Assembly (NCBI RefSeq): GCF_009793335.1
Contig: NZ_WING01000001.1
Span: forward strand, 4,960,001-5,024,000
Direction of reading: 5' to 3'
Length of the DNA: 64,000 nt
DNA from: Actinomadura sp. J1-007
Lineage (GTDB): Bacteria; Actinomycetota; Actinomycetes; Streptosporangiales; Streptosporangiaceae
Both the position numbers and the translations under genes were made by a program. The notes under the pieces are model-generated. The model did not search any database and was not told where the DNA came from. It saw only the letters and a program-made list of their open reading frames with translations. Positions 26,120-33,447 of the stretch are shown piece after piece (the stretch's first letter is position 1; every line of letters starts with the position of its first letter).

Positions 26120-27274
26120 TCAGTAGAGGGTGGCCAGGGTGGCGACCTTTAGGGCCAGGTGGAGTTCTAGGCGTTGGGTGCCGTTGGTCAGGTCGGCGCC
26201 GGTCAGGGATTTGATGCGGCCCAGGCGGTAGTAGAGGGTGCTGCGGTGGATGGTGAGGGTGCGGGCGGTCGCCTGGGCGTCGCAGGCGTGGTCGAGGTAC
26301 GACTCCAGGGTTTCGGGGAGGCCGTTGCCCGCCTCCAGGAGGGTCTGGACGGCTTGGGGGAGGTCCGCGCGGGTCAGGCGGTCCAGGGGGAGGCGGACGA
26401 GGAGGCGGTTCACGCCTGTGTCGGCCCAGTGGACGAGGGGCGTTTCGCGGGTGCGGCGGGCCGTTTCGGCTGAGGTCAGCGCCTCGCGGTAGCCGTCGCG
26501 GGTCTCGTGGAGGGTCGGGTGGGGGGCGCTCGCTCCGACGACCATGCCCTGGAGCGAGGCGGCGAGGCGGTCGAGGGCGGTCGGGGCGTCGTGGGGGACG
26601 ACCAGGACGCCGTGGTCGCCGCGCATCGTCCAGGGGAACGGGCGGGGGGAGAACGCGGTCAGGTCGTTCAGCGACTCCTCGATCGCGAGGCGGACCTCGG
26701 ACGCGCGGGGGCGGTGGTCCAGGCCGGGGCGGACGACGGCGACGACGTACGGCGGGGCGGCGGCGATCAGGGACTCGTCCAGGAGGGCCTCGGCGGCCTG
26801 GTGGCGGGACGGCTCGTCGGACAGCAGTTCGTCGAGGAGGCGGCCGGCGCGGGTGCGGGCGCGGCGTTCGCGGAGGAGGCGGCGGGCGAGGGCGCGGCCG
26901 AGGTCGTCGTGGACGGCGTCGAGGGCGGCGGCGTCGGCGGGCGGGACGGGGGTCTCGGCGGGGGCGTCGTCGATGTAGGTGAGGTAGCCGTGCGGGTGGC
27001 CGCGGTGGCGGACGGCGTAGACGACGCGGCCCCGGGCGCCGGTCGGCTCGTACGGGGGGATCCGGACCGGCGCGGACGCGCGGCTCGCGCCCGACTCGCG
27101 GATCAGGGCGCGGGCGGCGGCGCTGGCGTTGCGGGCGAGGACGATCGTGCGGCGCGGCTCGTCGGTCTCGCCGTCCTGCGCGCTGAACGCGACGAGGTTG
27201 AGGGACGCGTCGTACAGCACGACCGCCCTGCCCAGGCGGGCCGCGAGCGACTCGACGAGATCCTGCGGTTCCAT
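26120..27274 (-). CDS. PucR/CdaR-type transcriptional regulator
   Basis: A 384-residue regulator. The C-terminal 60 residues contain the PucR-type helix-turn-helix: LESYLDHACDAQATARTLTI then HRSTLYYRLGRIKSLTGADL. The N-terminal part (about 1-115) looks like a ligand-sensing domain and the middle is the GGDEF-like CdaR region. It is divergent from the HpaB-type monooxygenase with 116 bases between starts, so it is the prime candidate regulator of the catabolic operon. The ATG at 27274 is four bases after GGAAGG; a GTG at 27289 is also open. Codon use is normal. Confidence 0.87.
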   Translation of the reverse strand: MEPQDLVESLAARLGRAVVLYDASLNLVAFSAQDGETDEPRRTIVLARNASAAARALIRESGASRASAPVRIPPYEPTGARGRVVYAVRHRGHPHGYLTYIDDAPAETPVPPADAAALDAVHDDLGRALARRLLRERRARTRAGRLLDELLSDEPSRHQAAEALLDESLIAAAPPYVVAVVRPGLDHRPRASEVRLAIEESLNDLTAFSPRPFPWTMRGDHGVLVVPHDAPTALDRLAASLQGMVVGASAPHPTLHETRDGYREALTSAETARRTRETPLVHWADTGVNRLLVRLPLDRLTRADLPQAVQTLLEAGNGLPETLESYLDHACDAQATARTLTIHRSTLYYRLGRIKSLTGADLTNGTQRLELHLALKVATLATLY

Positions 27275-27390
27275 GGCGCCTTCCGACACGGTGTCTGAAT
27301 CCGGGCCCGCAGGTTAGCGCACGGTGCCGGACGCCCGGGAGGCCCCCGCCGTCCTACGGTCGGGCGGACGGACCACAGAGGGAGGGGCGC

Positions 27391-28836
27391 ATGCAGATCG
27401 CCGACGCGGTCGGGGCGATGACGGGGGAGCGGTTCCGCGACAGCCTGGACGACGGGCGCGAGATCTGGCTCGCCGGGGAGCGGGTCGGGAACGTCGCGGC
27501 GCACCCGGCGTTCCGCGGGACGGTCGAGGAGTTCGCCCGGCTGTACGACCGGCAGCACGACCCGGAGCTGCGCGACGAGCTGACGTACGTGTCGGACACC
27601 GGCAACCGGGTGAGCTGGTCGTACCACCTGCCGAAGAACGAGGACGACCTGCGCCGCAAGTACGACAACACGCGGTCGTGGATGCGGGCCAGCTTCGGGC
27701 AGCTCGGCCGCGCCCCCGACTTCATGGCGAACGTCGCGGTGGGCCTGCACGACTTCCGGAACGAGCTGAACGCGAGCCGCGAGGGGTTCGGCGACCACGC
27801 GGCGGCGTACCACCGCTGGGCCGCGGAGAACGACCTCGCGCTGACGCACGCGCTCGGCGACCCGCAGATCGACCGGAGCGCGTCGCCGCTGGACGACCCC
27901 GACCTCGCGCTGCGGGTGGTGAAGGAGACCGACAACGGCGTGGTGCTGCGGGGCGCGAAGCAGCTCGCGACGCTCGCGCCGTTCGCGCACGAGGTGCTCG
28001 TCTACCTGAACGGGGTGTCGGCGCAGCGGGGCGCCGAGGAGTTCGTGGTGTGGTTCGCGCTGCCGATGAACGCGCCGGGCCTGCGGATCCTGTGCCGCGA
28101 GCCGCTGAGCGACCCGGGGCACGGGCACTCGCACCCGTTCGCCGGGCGGTTCGACGAGCAGGACGCGATGCTGTTCTTCGACGACGTCGAGGTGCCGTGG
28201 GAGCGGGTGTTCCTGCTCGGGGACGGGCTGCTCGCCCTCAAGGGGCTGTCGCGGATCAACGCGTGGAGCAACCAGAGCACGCACATCCGGTTCCACGAGC
28301 GGCTGCGCACGTTCGCGGCGGTCGGGTCGATGGTCGCCGAGAGCATCGGCGTGGACGGGTTCCGCGGCATCCAGGAGGACCTCGGCGAGCTGGTCAGCTA
28401 CGCCGAGACGGCGCGGCTGGCGATCACCGGGGCGGAGCGCGACGGGTACGGGACGCCGGGCGGGCTGTACGCGCCGGGCGACAGCTACGGGCTCGGCTAC
28501 TGGTCGGCGCAGATCTCGTCGCGGGTCGCGGAGATCGTCCGGCGGATCGGCGCGTCCGGGATCCTCATGCAGCCGAGCGAGGCCGACCTCGCGAGCCCCG
28601 AGCTGCGCCCGCTCCTCGACACGTACATGCGCGGCAAGGACATCGGCGTCGCCGAGAAGTCGCGGCTGTTCCGGGTCGCGTGGGACCTGGTGTGCGACGG
28701 GTTCGGGCAGCGGCAGGAGCTGTACGAGTACCTGCACCGCGGCGACCTGGCGGCGGGCCGGATCCGCCTCTACAAGCGCTACGACCGGTCCGAGGTCGAG
28801 AACCGCCTCCGCGAGCTGATCGCCAAGCCGCTCTGA
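27391..28836 (+). CDS. HpaB-family FADH2-dependent aromatic monooxygenase
   Basis: A 481-residue oxygenase component of a two-component flavin hydroxylase (4-hydroxyphenylacetate 3-monooxygenase family). N-terminal HpaB domain: ERVGNVAAHPAFRGTVEEFA, NRVSWSYHLPKNEDDLRRK, then VVLRGAKQLATLAPFAHEVL. C-terminal domain: VPWERVFLLGDG, RGIQEDLGELVSYAETARLA and LDTYMRGKDIGVAEKSRLFR. It inserts an ortho hydroxyl in a phenolic ring using FADH2 made by a separate reductase, encoded here at 32.9 kb. GGGAGGGG precedes the ATG. As first gene of the operon it probably produces the catecholic or trihydroxy ring cleaved by the dioxygenase downstream. Exact substrate unknown. Confidence 0.9.
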   Translation: MQIADAVGAMTGERFRDSLDDGREIWLAGERVGNVAAHPAFRGTVEEFARLYDRQHDPELRDELTYVSDTGNRVSWSYHLPKNEDDLRRKYDNTRSWMRASFGQLGRAPDFMANVAVGLHDFRNELNASREGFGDHAAAYHRWAAENDLALTHALGDPQIDRSASPLDDPDLALRVVKETDNGVVLRGAKQLATLAPFAHEVLVYLNGVSAQRGAEEFVVWFALPMNAPGLRILCREPLSDPGHGHSHPFAGRFDEQDAMLFFDDVEVPWERVFLLGDGLLALKGLSRINAWSNQSTHIRFHERLRTFAAVGSMVAESIGVDGFRGIQEDLGELVSYAETARLAITGAERDGYGTPGGLYAPGDSYGLGYWSAQISSRVAEIVRRIGASGILMQPSEADLASPELRPLLDTYMRGKDIGVAEKSRLFRVAWDLVCDGFGQRQELYEYLHRGDLAAGRIRLYKRYDRSEVENRLRELIAKPL

Positions 28837-28847
28837 AAGGGACCCCC

Positions 28848-29849
28848 ATGTTGATCGACGTTCACGGCCACGTCAGCGCGCCGGACAAGCTGTACTCCTA
28901 CAAGGCGAACCTGCTGTCGCACCGGGGCGCGCACGGGCGCGGCGGCCCCCGCATCAGCGACGACGAGCTGCGCGCCGCGCAGGACGCGCCCAACCCGAGC
29001 TTCGGGAACGCCTCGCACATGGACCACCTCGACGGGGCCGGGGTGGACCTCCAGCTCATCTCGCCGCGCCCGTACCAGATGATGCACAGCGAGACCGGAC
29101 GGCTCGTCCAGTGGTTCACCGAGGAGACCAACACGGTGATCCACCGGCTCTGCGAGCTGTACCCGGAGCGGTACAAGGGCGTGGCCGGGCTGCCGCAGAG
29201 CCCCGAGCTGGACGTGCAGGAGTGGACCGCCGAGCTGCGCCGCACGGTGACCGAGCTGGGCTTCGCGGGGTGCCTGCTCAACCCGGACCCGCACGAGGGG
29301 ACGGCCGTGCCGCCCGCGCTCGGCGACCGGTACTGGTACCCGCTGTACGAGGCGCTGTGCGAGCTGGACGTGCCCGCGATCATCCACGGCGCCGGCTGCC
29401 GCCCGCCGACCCGCGAGCCGTACAGCCTGCACTTCATCCAGGAGGAGACGGTCGCGATCTGGAGCCTGCTGTCGTCGTCGGTTCTCACCGACTTCCCGGA
29501 CCTGAAGATCGTGGTGTCGCACGGCGGCGGCGCGATCCCGTACCAGGTGGGCCGGTTCCTGCCCGCCGACGTGCGGGGGAGCAACCGGCCGTACATGGAG
29601 CGGCTGCGGTCGCTGTGGTTCGACACCTGCCTCTACACGCAGGACTCGATCGAGCTGCTGCTGCGGACGGTCGGCGTGGACCGGGCGCTGTTCGGGACGG
29701 AGAAGCCGGGCACCGGCTCGCAGCGCGACCCGAGGACGGGCCGCTGGTTCGACGACATCCACCTGCTGATCGGCGACATCGACTGGCTGACGCCGACCGA
29801 GCGGGAGCAGATCTTCGCCGAGAACGCCCGGAAGCTTTTCAAGCTCTGA
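28848..29849 (+). CDS. LigJ-like 4-oxalomesaconate hydratase (amidohydrolase superfamily)
   Basis: A 333-residue metal-dependent enzyme that closely follows the Sphingobium LigJ pattern: VHGHVSAPDKLYSYKANLL (His6 and His8), SHRGAHGRGG, LISPRPYQMM, GDRYWYPLYEALCELD, IIHGAG (His180), VVSHGGGAIPYQ (His225), and Glu285 in LFGTEKPGTGS in place of the aspartate of most amidohydrolases, as in LigJ. LigJ hydrates the ring-cleavage product of the gallate/protocatechuate 4,5-cleavage pathway to 4-carboxy-4-hydroxy-2-oxoadipate. Position directly before a LigB-type dioxygenase and three aldolase-family genes strongly supports this role. The older label ACMSD-like decarboxylase would be the alternative. 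Confidence 0.82.
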   Translation: MLIDVHGHVSAPDKLYSYKANLLSHRGAHGRGGPRISDDELRAAQDAPNPSFGNASHMDHLDGAGVDLQLISPRPYQMMHSETGRLVQWFTEETNTVIHRLCELYPERYKGVAGLPQSPELDVQEWTAELRRTVTELGFAGCLLNPDPHEGTAVPPALGDRYWYPLYEALCELDVPAIIHGAGCRPPTREPYSLHFIQEETVAIWSLLSSSVLTDFPDLKIVVSHGGGAIPYQVGRFLPADVRGSNRPYMERLRSLWFDTCLYTQDSIELLLRTVGVDRALFGTEKPGTGSQRDPRTGRWFDDIHLLIGDIDWLTPTEREQIFAENARKLFKL

Positions 29850-29874
29850 GCGTCGGCTTAGAAGACCGACGCTC
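29848..29874 (+). promoter_or_regulatory. Perfect intra-operon hairpin between hydratase and dioxygenase genes
   Basis: GAGCGTCGG and CCGACGCTC form a 9-base perfect stem with a 9-base loop. The stem begins inside the hydratase stop codon and ends 13 bases before the dioxygenase ATG. There is no T run. It may be an mRNA-stability or partial-termination element that sets the ratio of the two products. Confidence 0.5.
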
Positions 29875-29887
29875 TGGAAGGGGAGTG

Positions 29888-30916
29888 ATGGCAGCGGACA
29901 TCGTCGTCGCGGTCGGCACCTCGCACGGACCGCAGCTCAAGACGCCGCCGGAACGATGGGGCGAGCGCGCCGTGTTCGACCGGCGCAACGAGGCGCTGGC
30001 GTTCCGGCGCAAGGACTACGCCTACGCCGACCTCGCCGCGCGCCGCGAGGACTTCGGGCCGCAGACCGAGCCCGAGGCGCAGCGGCGCCGGTACGAGGCG
30101 TCGCAGCGCGCGCTGGACGAGCTGGGCGGGGTCGTGCGCGCCGCCCGCCCCGACGTCCTGGTGATCGTCAGCAGCGACCACAAGGAGATCTTCGGGGACG
30201 ACTCGCTGCCGCCGTTCGCCGTCTACTGGGGCGAGACGGTCGGGCATGTGCCGTTCACCCAGGAGCACCTGGACGCGATGGCGCCCGGACTCGCCGCCGC
30301 CGCGCAGGGCGACGTCCCGGACCGTCCGATGGAGCGGCCGTGCCATCCCGCGCTCGCGACGCACGTCATCAAGCACACGATGCGCGCCGGGTTCGACGTG
30401 TCGGCGTCCAAGGAGCTGCCCGCGGGCCGGTACGGCAACCACGGCATCCCGCACGGCTGGGGCTTCGTCTACCAGCGGATCCTCGGGCAGGACTGCGAGA
30501 TCCCGATGGTGCCGGTGTTCGTCAACACGTTCTGGGAGCCGAACCCGCCGAGCGCGCGCCGCTGCCACCGGTTCGGGCAGGCGCTCGGCGCGGCGATCCG
30601 GTCGTTCCCGGACGGGCTGCGGGTCGGCGTCGTCGCGTCCGGCGGCCTGTCGCACTTCGTCATCGACGAGGACCTGGACCGGGCGTTCATCGGCGCGCTG
30701 ATGGACGCCGACGACGAGTACCTGTGCCGCCTGGACGGCGAGCTGCTGCGCTCGGGGACGTCCGAGCTGCGCAACTGGATCACGGTCGCGGGCGCGCTGG
30801 AGGGCACCGGCCTGCGCCCCCGCCTCGTGGACTACCAGCCGTGCTACCGCACCGAGGCGGGCACCGGCAACGCGATGGGCTTCATGGCCTGGGAGCCCGA
30901 GGAGGGAACGACGTGA
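29888..30916 (+). CDS. Class III (LigB-type) extradiol ring-cleavage dioxygenase, gallate/protocatechuate-like
   Basis: A 342-residue Fe(II) dioxygenase of the LigB superfamily. Expected metal and catalytic blocks are TSHGPQL (His13), IVSSDHKEIF (95-100), NHGIPHGWGF near 184-193 and SGGLSHFVID (252-260), the histidine of which is a general base in LigB. It should open a catechol or pyrogallol-type ring next to a carboxylate, using O2. The size resembles catalytic-domain-only enzymes, with no fused alpha subunit as in gallate dioxygenase DesB/GalA, and no separate LigA-like gene is seen. It overlaps the next gene by 4 bases (GTGA). Confidence 0.85.
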   Translation: MAADIVVAVGTSHGPQLKTPPERWGERAVFDRRNEALAFRRKDYAYADLAARREDFGPQTEPEAQRRRYEASQRALDELGGVVRAARPDVLVIVSSDHKEIFGDDSLPPFAVYWGETVGHVPFTQEHLDAMAPGLAAAAQGDVPDRPMERPCHPALATHVIKHTMRAGFDVSASKELPAGRYGNHGIPHGWGFVYQRILGQDCEIPMVPVFVNTFWEPNPPSARRCHRFGQALGAAIRSFPDGLRVGVVASGGLSHFVIDEDLDRAFIGALMDADDEYLCRLDGELLRSGTSELRNWITVAGALEGTGLRPRLVDYQPCYRTEAGTGNAMGFMAWEPEEGTT

Positions 30917-31620
30917 CCGACGCGACCGACGTGACCGAGGCGCCCGGCACGACCGGCGCGAGCGGCCTCGGCAAGCGGCTCGCCGCGCTGGACGCCTGCG
31001 CGGTGTCCGACGCGCTCGACACGCTCGGGCTGCCCGGCGCGGTGACGGGCATCGGCCCGCTGTGGCCGAGCACCGCGACCGTGACCGGCCCGGTCCGGAC
31101 GATCCGCGTCGCGCCGAAGCCGCGCGACGGCCGCCCGGCGCAGCACATCGGCACCCCGGTGATCGAGTCGGCCCGTCCCGGCGAGGTCGTGGTGATCGAC
31201 AACCGGGGCCGTACGGACGTGTCGTGCTGGGGCGGCATCCTCACCGTCGCGGCGCTGCGCAAGGGCATCGCCGGTGTGATCATCGACGGCGCCTGCCGGG
31301 ACGTGGCGGAGAGCCACGAGCTGGGGCTGCCCGTGCACGGCCGGGCGGTCGTCCCGGTCAGCGCGCGCGGGCGGATCGTCCAGGAGGCGATGGACGTCCC
31401 GGTGACGATCGGCGGCGCGGCGGTGGACGCGGGCGACTACGCCGTGGCCGACCGCAGCGGCGTCGCGTTCGTCCCGGCGGCGCGGCTCGCCGAGGTGGTC
31501 GAGCTGGCCGAGCGGATCGCCGAGCGCGAGGCGCGGATGGTGGAGGCGGTCCGCGCGGGCCGTCCCGTCACCGAGGTCATGCACGACTCGAAGTTCCCGA
31601 CCGCGAAGGGGGAGTCATGA
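30913..31620 (+). CDS. RraA/CHA-aldolase family protein 1
   Basis: A 235-residue member of the RraA-like fold that includes LigK/GalC 4-hydroxy-4-methyl(carboxy)-2-oxoglutarate aldolases. Key block: GIAGVIIDGACRDVAESHEL at about residues 118-137, where Arg and Asp of CRD contact substrate and Mg2+, preceded by VVVIDNRGRTDVSCWGGILT. Such enzymes split CHA into pyruvate and oxaloacetate. Start is GTG at 30913 overlapping the dioxygenase stop. First of three paralogues joined by 4-base overlaps; likely the true CHA aldolase or one subunit of it. Confidence 0.83.
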   Translation: MTDATDVTEAPGTTGASGLGKRLAALDACAVSDALDTLGLPGAVTGIGPLWPSTATVTGPVRTIRVAPKPRDGRPAQHIGTPVIESARPGEVVVIDNRGRTDVSCWGGILTVAALRKGIAGVIIDGACRDVAESHELGLPVHGRAVVPVSARGRIVQEAMDVPVTIGGAAVDAGDYAVADRSGVAFVPAARLAEVVELAERIAEREARMVEAVRAGRPVTEVMHDSKFPTAKGES

Positions 31621-32306
31621 AGCGCGCGGGAGGCCGGGACGCGTCCGGCCACGGGTTCGCGGAGCTCGGCACGGCCACCGTCTCCGACGCGCTCGACCGG
31701 CTCGGCCGTCCGGGCGCGCTGCACGGCCTCGCGCCGCTCGCCGAGGGGCAGCGGTTCGCGGGCCGGGCGTTCACCGTCCGGTACGTGACGGCGGGCAGCC
31801 CGCCCGGGACGGTCGGCGACTACATCGACGACATCGAGCCCGGCGAGGTCGCCGTCCTCGACAACGCGGGCCGCACCGACTGCACGGTCTGGGGCGACAT
31901 CCTCACCGCCGTCGCACACCAGAAGGGCGTCGCGGGGACGGTCATCGACGGCGTCTGCCGCGACACCCACCGCGCCCTCGGCCTCGGCTACCCGATCTAC
32001 TCGCGCGGACGGTTCATGCGGACCGGCAAGGACCGCGTCGAGGTGTCCGGCGTCGGGGTGCCGGTGTCGGTCGGCGGCGTCCAGGTCCGTCCCGGCGACC
32101 TCATCGTGGCCGACGGGGACGGCGCGGTGGCCGTCCCCCGCGACGCCGAGGCCGAGGTGCTGGAGATCGCGACCGCGATCGCGGAGGTCGAGGCCCGGAT
32201 CCTCGCCGACGCGCTCGGCGGCAAGAGCATCGCCGACGCGCGCGCCGCGCACGGCTACCACCTCCTCCAGCGCCGCACCCCCACCCGACCCGAGGAGCGC
32301 CGATGA
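31617..32306 (+). CDS. RraA/CHA-aldolase family protein 2
   Basis: A 229-residue RraA-family protein with VAVLDNAGRTDCTVWGDILT and KGVAGTVIDGVCRDTHRALG, so the Arg-Asp metal/substrate pair is present. ATG at 31617 overlaps the stop of protein 1 as ATGA. It shares the overall fold with its neighbours but has clearly diverged, so it is not a recent duplicate. It could be a second aldolase with another substrate, a decarboxylase for oxaloacetate (a known side activity of the family), or a hetero-oligomer partner. Confidence 0.82.
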   Translation: MKRAGGRDASGHGFAELGTATVSDALDRLGRPGALHGLAPLAEGQRFAGRAFTVRYVTAGSPPGTVGDYIDDIEPGEVAVLDNAGRTDCTVWGDILTAVAHQKGVAGTVIDGVCRDTHRALGLGYPIYSRGRFMRTGKDRVEVSGVGVPVSVGGVQVRPGDLIVADGDGAVAVPRDAEAEVLEIATAIAEVEARILADALGGKSIADARAAHGYHLLQRRTPTRPEERR

Positions 32307-32923
32307 GCCCCGCCCTCTCCGACGCCGAGCGCAAGGAGCTGCTCGAACTCGGCACCGCCACCCTGTACGAGGCGTCCGGCCTGGACTGCGACCTCGCCGC
32401 GACGCTCCGTCCCGCCTGGCCCGGCGCCCGCCTCGCGGGCACCGCGCTGCCGGTGCGGACCGCGCCCGCCGACAACCTCCCGCTGCACCTCGCGGTCGCC
32501 GAAGCGCGGCCCGGCGAGGTGCTCGTGGTGGACGGGCGCGGCACCGCGTGCGGCTACTGGGGGGAGGTGCTCGCCGTCGCCGCGCTGGCCCGCGACGTCG
32601 CCGGGCTCGTCATCGACGGCGGCGTCCGCGACACCGGCCCCCTCGCCGAGCTCGGCTTCCCCGTGTTCAGCACGGCCGTCGCGGTGAGCCGTACCGCCAA
32701 GAACGACGCGGGCGCGGTCGGCGAGCCCGTGGAGGTCGCCGGGCGGCGCGTCGCGCGCGGCGACGTCGTGGTCGCCGACGCCGACGGAGTCGTCGCGTTC
32801 CCGGCCGTCCGGCTGGACGAGGTCCGGGAGGCGGCCCGCGCGCGCGTCGCCAAGGAGGCCGGGTTCCTGGAGCGGATCCGGGGCGGCGCGCTCACCCTCG
32901 ACCTGTACGGGTTCCGGCGCTGA
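32303..32923 (+). CDS. RraA/CHA-aldolase family protein 3
   Basis: A 206-residue RraA-family protein, the shortest of the three: TATLYEASGLDCDLAATLRP at the N-terminus, LVVDGRGTACGYWGEVLAVA, and DVAGLVIDGGVRDTGPLAEL with the Arg-Asp pair kept. The ATG overlaps protein 2 as ATGA. Proteins 1 and 2 have SDALD near the N-terminus whereas this one has YEASG, suggesting a different substrate. It ends 11 bases before the flavin reductase. Confidence 0.8.
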   Translation: MSPALSDAERKELLELGTATLYEASGLDCDLAATLRPAWPGARLAGTALPVRTAPADNLPLHLAVAEARPGEVLVVDGRGTACGYWGEVLAVAALARDVAGLVIDGGVRDTGPLAELGFPVFSTAVAVSRTAKNDAGAVGEPVEVAGRRVARGDVVVADADGVVAFPAVRLDEVREAARARVAKEAGFLERIRGGALTLDLYGFRR

Positions 32924-32934
32924 GTGGAGACCCC

Positions 32935-33447
32935 ATGATCATGGCGTTCAAGCAGGCCGCCTCGCGCTTCGCCTCCGGCGTCACCGTCGTGACGACCCGC
33001 GTCGGCGAGGAGGTCTACGGCATCACCTGCTCGTCGTTCGCGTCGCTGTCGCTGGACCCGCTGCTGGTCACGGTGTCGGTCAACGCGCACAGCCCGCTGC
33101 TCGGGCGGGTCCGCGCCTCCGGCTGCTTCGCGATCAGCGTCCTGCACCGGGAGCAGCGGGAGATCTCGCAGTACTTCGCGACCCGCGACCGGGGCGGCGC
33201 CCGCGAGGCGTTCGACGGCTTCCCGACCTCCCTGCACGCGACCGGCGCCCCGGTCATGGACGGCTGCCTCAGCTACTTCGACTGCCGGCTGCACGACGTG
33301 CTGCCCGGCGGGGACCACCGCATCCTGGTCGGCAACGTCGTCGCGGCGGGCGGCGACCTCGACGGCGGCGAGCCCCTGCTGTACTACGCGGGCGGCTACC
33401 GTTCGCTCGAATCGCCCGACCGAGGGCCCGACCGAGGAGAGGCATGA
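32935..33447 (+). CDS. HpaC-type flavin reductase
   Basis: A 170-residue NAD(P)H:flavin oxidoreductase: AASRFASGVTVVTTRVGEEV, GITCSSFASLSLDPLLVTVS, SGCFAISVLHREQREISQYF and GDHRILVGNVVAAG. It would supply FADH2 to the HpaB-type oxygenase encoded first in the operon; the pair is separated by five catabolic genes. GTGGAG precedes the start. Its last codons overlap the aldehyde dehydrogenase gene by 4 bases. Confidence 0.9.
   Translation: MIMAFKQAASRFASGVTVVTTRVGEEVYGITCSSFASLSLDPLLVTVSVNAHSPLLGRVRASGCFAISVLHREQREISQYFATRDRGGAREAFDGFPTSLHATGAPVMDGCLSYFDCRLHDVLPGGDHRILVGNVVAAGGDLDGGEPLLYYAGGYRSLESPDRGPDRGEA

Noticed and set aside
30913..32923. Reading the RraA-family genes as RNase E inhibitors
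   Set aside because: Position directly after an extradiol dioxygenase and LigJ-like hydratase, and retention of the Arg-Asp metal/substrate pair, point to the aldolase branch of the fold.
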